Positions 5,356 to 5,902 of a DNA stretch of 5,902 nucleotides are shown here, in pieces (the first letter of the stretch is position 1; each line of letters starts with the position of its first letter). Both the position numbers and the translations under genes were made by a program. Source of the DNA: Thermoanaerobaculia bacterium (GTDB taxonomy: Bacteria > Acidobacteriota > Thermoanaerobaculia > Gp7-AA8); contig JADGOA010000235.1 in NCBI GenBank assembly GCA_017883215.1, positions 1 to 5,902 on the forward strand, in the 5' to 3' direction. The notes under the pieces are model-generated. The model was not told where the DNA came from. It saw only the letters and a list, made by a program, of their open reading frames with translations, and did not search any database.

Positions 5356-5421
5356 TTCACCACAGAGACACAGAGGGCACAGAGAAAGAAAGGCAGAGGA
5401 ACTCTGTGCCTCTGTGGTGAA
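5356..5421. repeat. 66-bp inverted repeat (TTCACCACAGAGACACAGAG family)
   Basis: Arms 5356-5375 and 5402-5421 are 20 bases each and pair at 19 positions. The 26-base centre is purine-rich (GGCACAGAGAAAGAAAGGCA...). It lies 26 bases after the stop of the tail-anchored protein gene. The palindrome could stop transcription as a long hairpin, but no run of T follows it, so it is called a dispersed repeat rather than an intrinsic terminator. Repeats of this CACAGAGACACAGAG type are, as I recall, common in intergenic DNA of several environmental phyla. Confidence 0.8.
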
Positions 5422-5466
5422 TTCGATTTCTGCACAGCCTCTCAGCATGACGGGGAGGCTGCAGTC

Positions 5467-5472
5467 TAGAAT
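5467..5472 (+). promoter_or_regulatory. Candidate -10 element of the AAA+ ATPase gene (TAGAAT)
   Basis: TAGAAT ends 9 bases before the ATG at 5482. There is no ribosome binding site in the gap and no clear -35 box, as at the other two promoter-proximal genes of the window. A separate promoter would make this gene its own transcription unit. Confidence 0.5.
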
Positions 5473-5481
5473 ACCGGCGCC

Positions 5482-5902
5482 ATGTTCTCGCTCCGCCCCA
5501 GAGATGTCTTCGACGCGCTCCAGAGAACCGTCGTCGGTCAGGACGACGCCGTTCGGGAGATCTCCGTGGCGGTGGTGAAGCACCTGGTCGGCCAGCCCGC
5601 GCCTAACATCCTCCTGATCGGCAACTCCGGATCGGGGAAGACGACGATCATGCGCGCCGTCGAGCAGTTCCTCCTCTCCTCGGGTGGAGGGGCGCTGGCC
5701 AATGTCATCCGCATCAACGCCAACGTCCTCGCCGAAGAGCGGGGCGGCTATGGAAAAATCGTCCTCGGCCGCCTCTACGACAACGCGAAGTCGATCCTCG
5801 GTCCCAATGCTTCGCGGCAGGAGTTGATCGAATCGCTCTCTCACGGCATCGTTTTCGTCGACGAGGTCGACAAGGTCCGCGCTAATGTCGGCGCCCAGCC
5901 GA
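5482..5902 (+). CDS. ClpX/HslU-like AAA+ ATPase, N-terminal part (runs off right edge)
   Basis: The visible 140 residues match the first half of a ClpX-type AAA+ module. VVGQDDAVREISVAVVKHL (17-35) corresponds to the ClpX VIGQ box, NILLIGNSGSGKTT (42-55) is strand 1 plus Walker A, and GIVFVDEVDKVR (122-133) is Walker B with the DE pair. The N-terminal zinc-binding domain of true ClpX is missing: the AAA+ module begins within 20 residues of the start. HslU also lacks that domain, but HslU usually has GPTGVGKTE at the Walker loop, where this protein has GNSGSGKTT. No ClpP or HslV gene is visible, and the sensor and pore-loop regions that would settle the class lie mostly beyond the edge. It probably unfolds or remodels proteins using ATP, perhaps as a specialised ClpX paralogue. 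The ATG start follows TAGAAT by 9 bases and has no ribosome binding site. Confidence 0.85.
   Translation, partial: MFSLRPRDVFDALQRTVVGQDDAVREISVAVVKHLVGQPAPNILLIGNSGSGKTTIMRAVEQFLLSSGGGALANVIRINANVLAEERGGYGKIVLGRLYDNAKSILGPNASRQELIESLSHGIVFVDEVDKVRANVGAQP

Noticed and set aside
5356..5421. Intrinsic terminator after the tail-anchored protein gene
   Set aside because: The hairpin arms are long, but no T-run follows the right arm (ATTCGATTTC), and the sequence fits a dispersed repeat.

Overview
This is a GC-rich bacterial window with two transcription blocks diverging from an intergenic region at 3645-3848. The organism cannot be named from the sequence. High GC, near-leaderless promoters and many different short palindromic repeats suggest a large-genome environmental bacterium, perhaps Acidobacteriota or a similar soil lineage. 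This is inference only.

Leftward block (minus strand, 3644 to 1): an addB-like gene of 1122 codons, followed with a 4-base stop/start overlap by the first 93 codons of an addA-like UvrD-type helicase that runs off the window. Together they look like an AddAB-type helicase-nuclease for end resection of double-strand breaks. The AddB-like protein has the RecB-family nuclease motifs and the four iron-sulfur cysteines. Its reading frame is interrupted, but never closed, by three clusters of palindromic repeats of different families: residues 245-290, about 643-674, and 892-982. The last lies between two active-site motifs of the nuclease.

Rightward block (plus strand, 3849 to 5329): a four-helix VanZ-like membrane protein, a stand-alone CheY-like receiver, and an unrecognised 205-residue protein with a single C-terminal membrane segment whose start overlaps the receiver gene by 20 bases. 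A 152-base gap (5330-5481) holding another inverted repeat separates these from a partial ClpX-like AAA+ ATPase that runs off the right edge.

The most noteworthy content is the repeat load. At least six distinct repeat types occur in 5.9 kb, several inside a coding frame. One of them (2775-2912) is built of four hairpins with an invariant six-base loop and different, always self-complementary stems. The enzymes themselves look conventional; I found no CRISPR array, RNA gene or clear defence island. The in-frame repeats are reminiscent of Rickettsia palindromic elements and are the best candidate for something little described.
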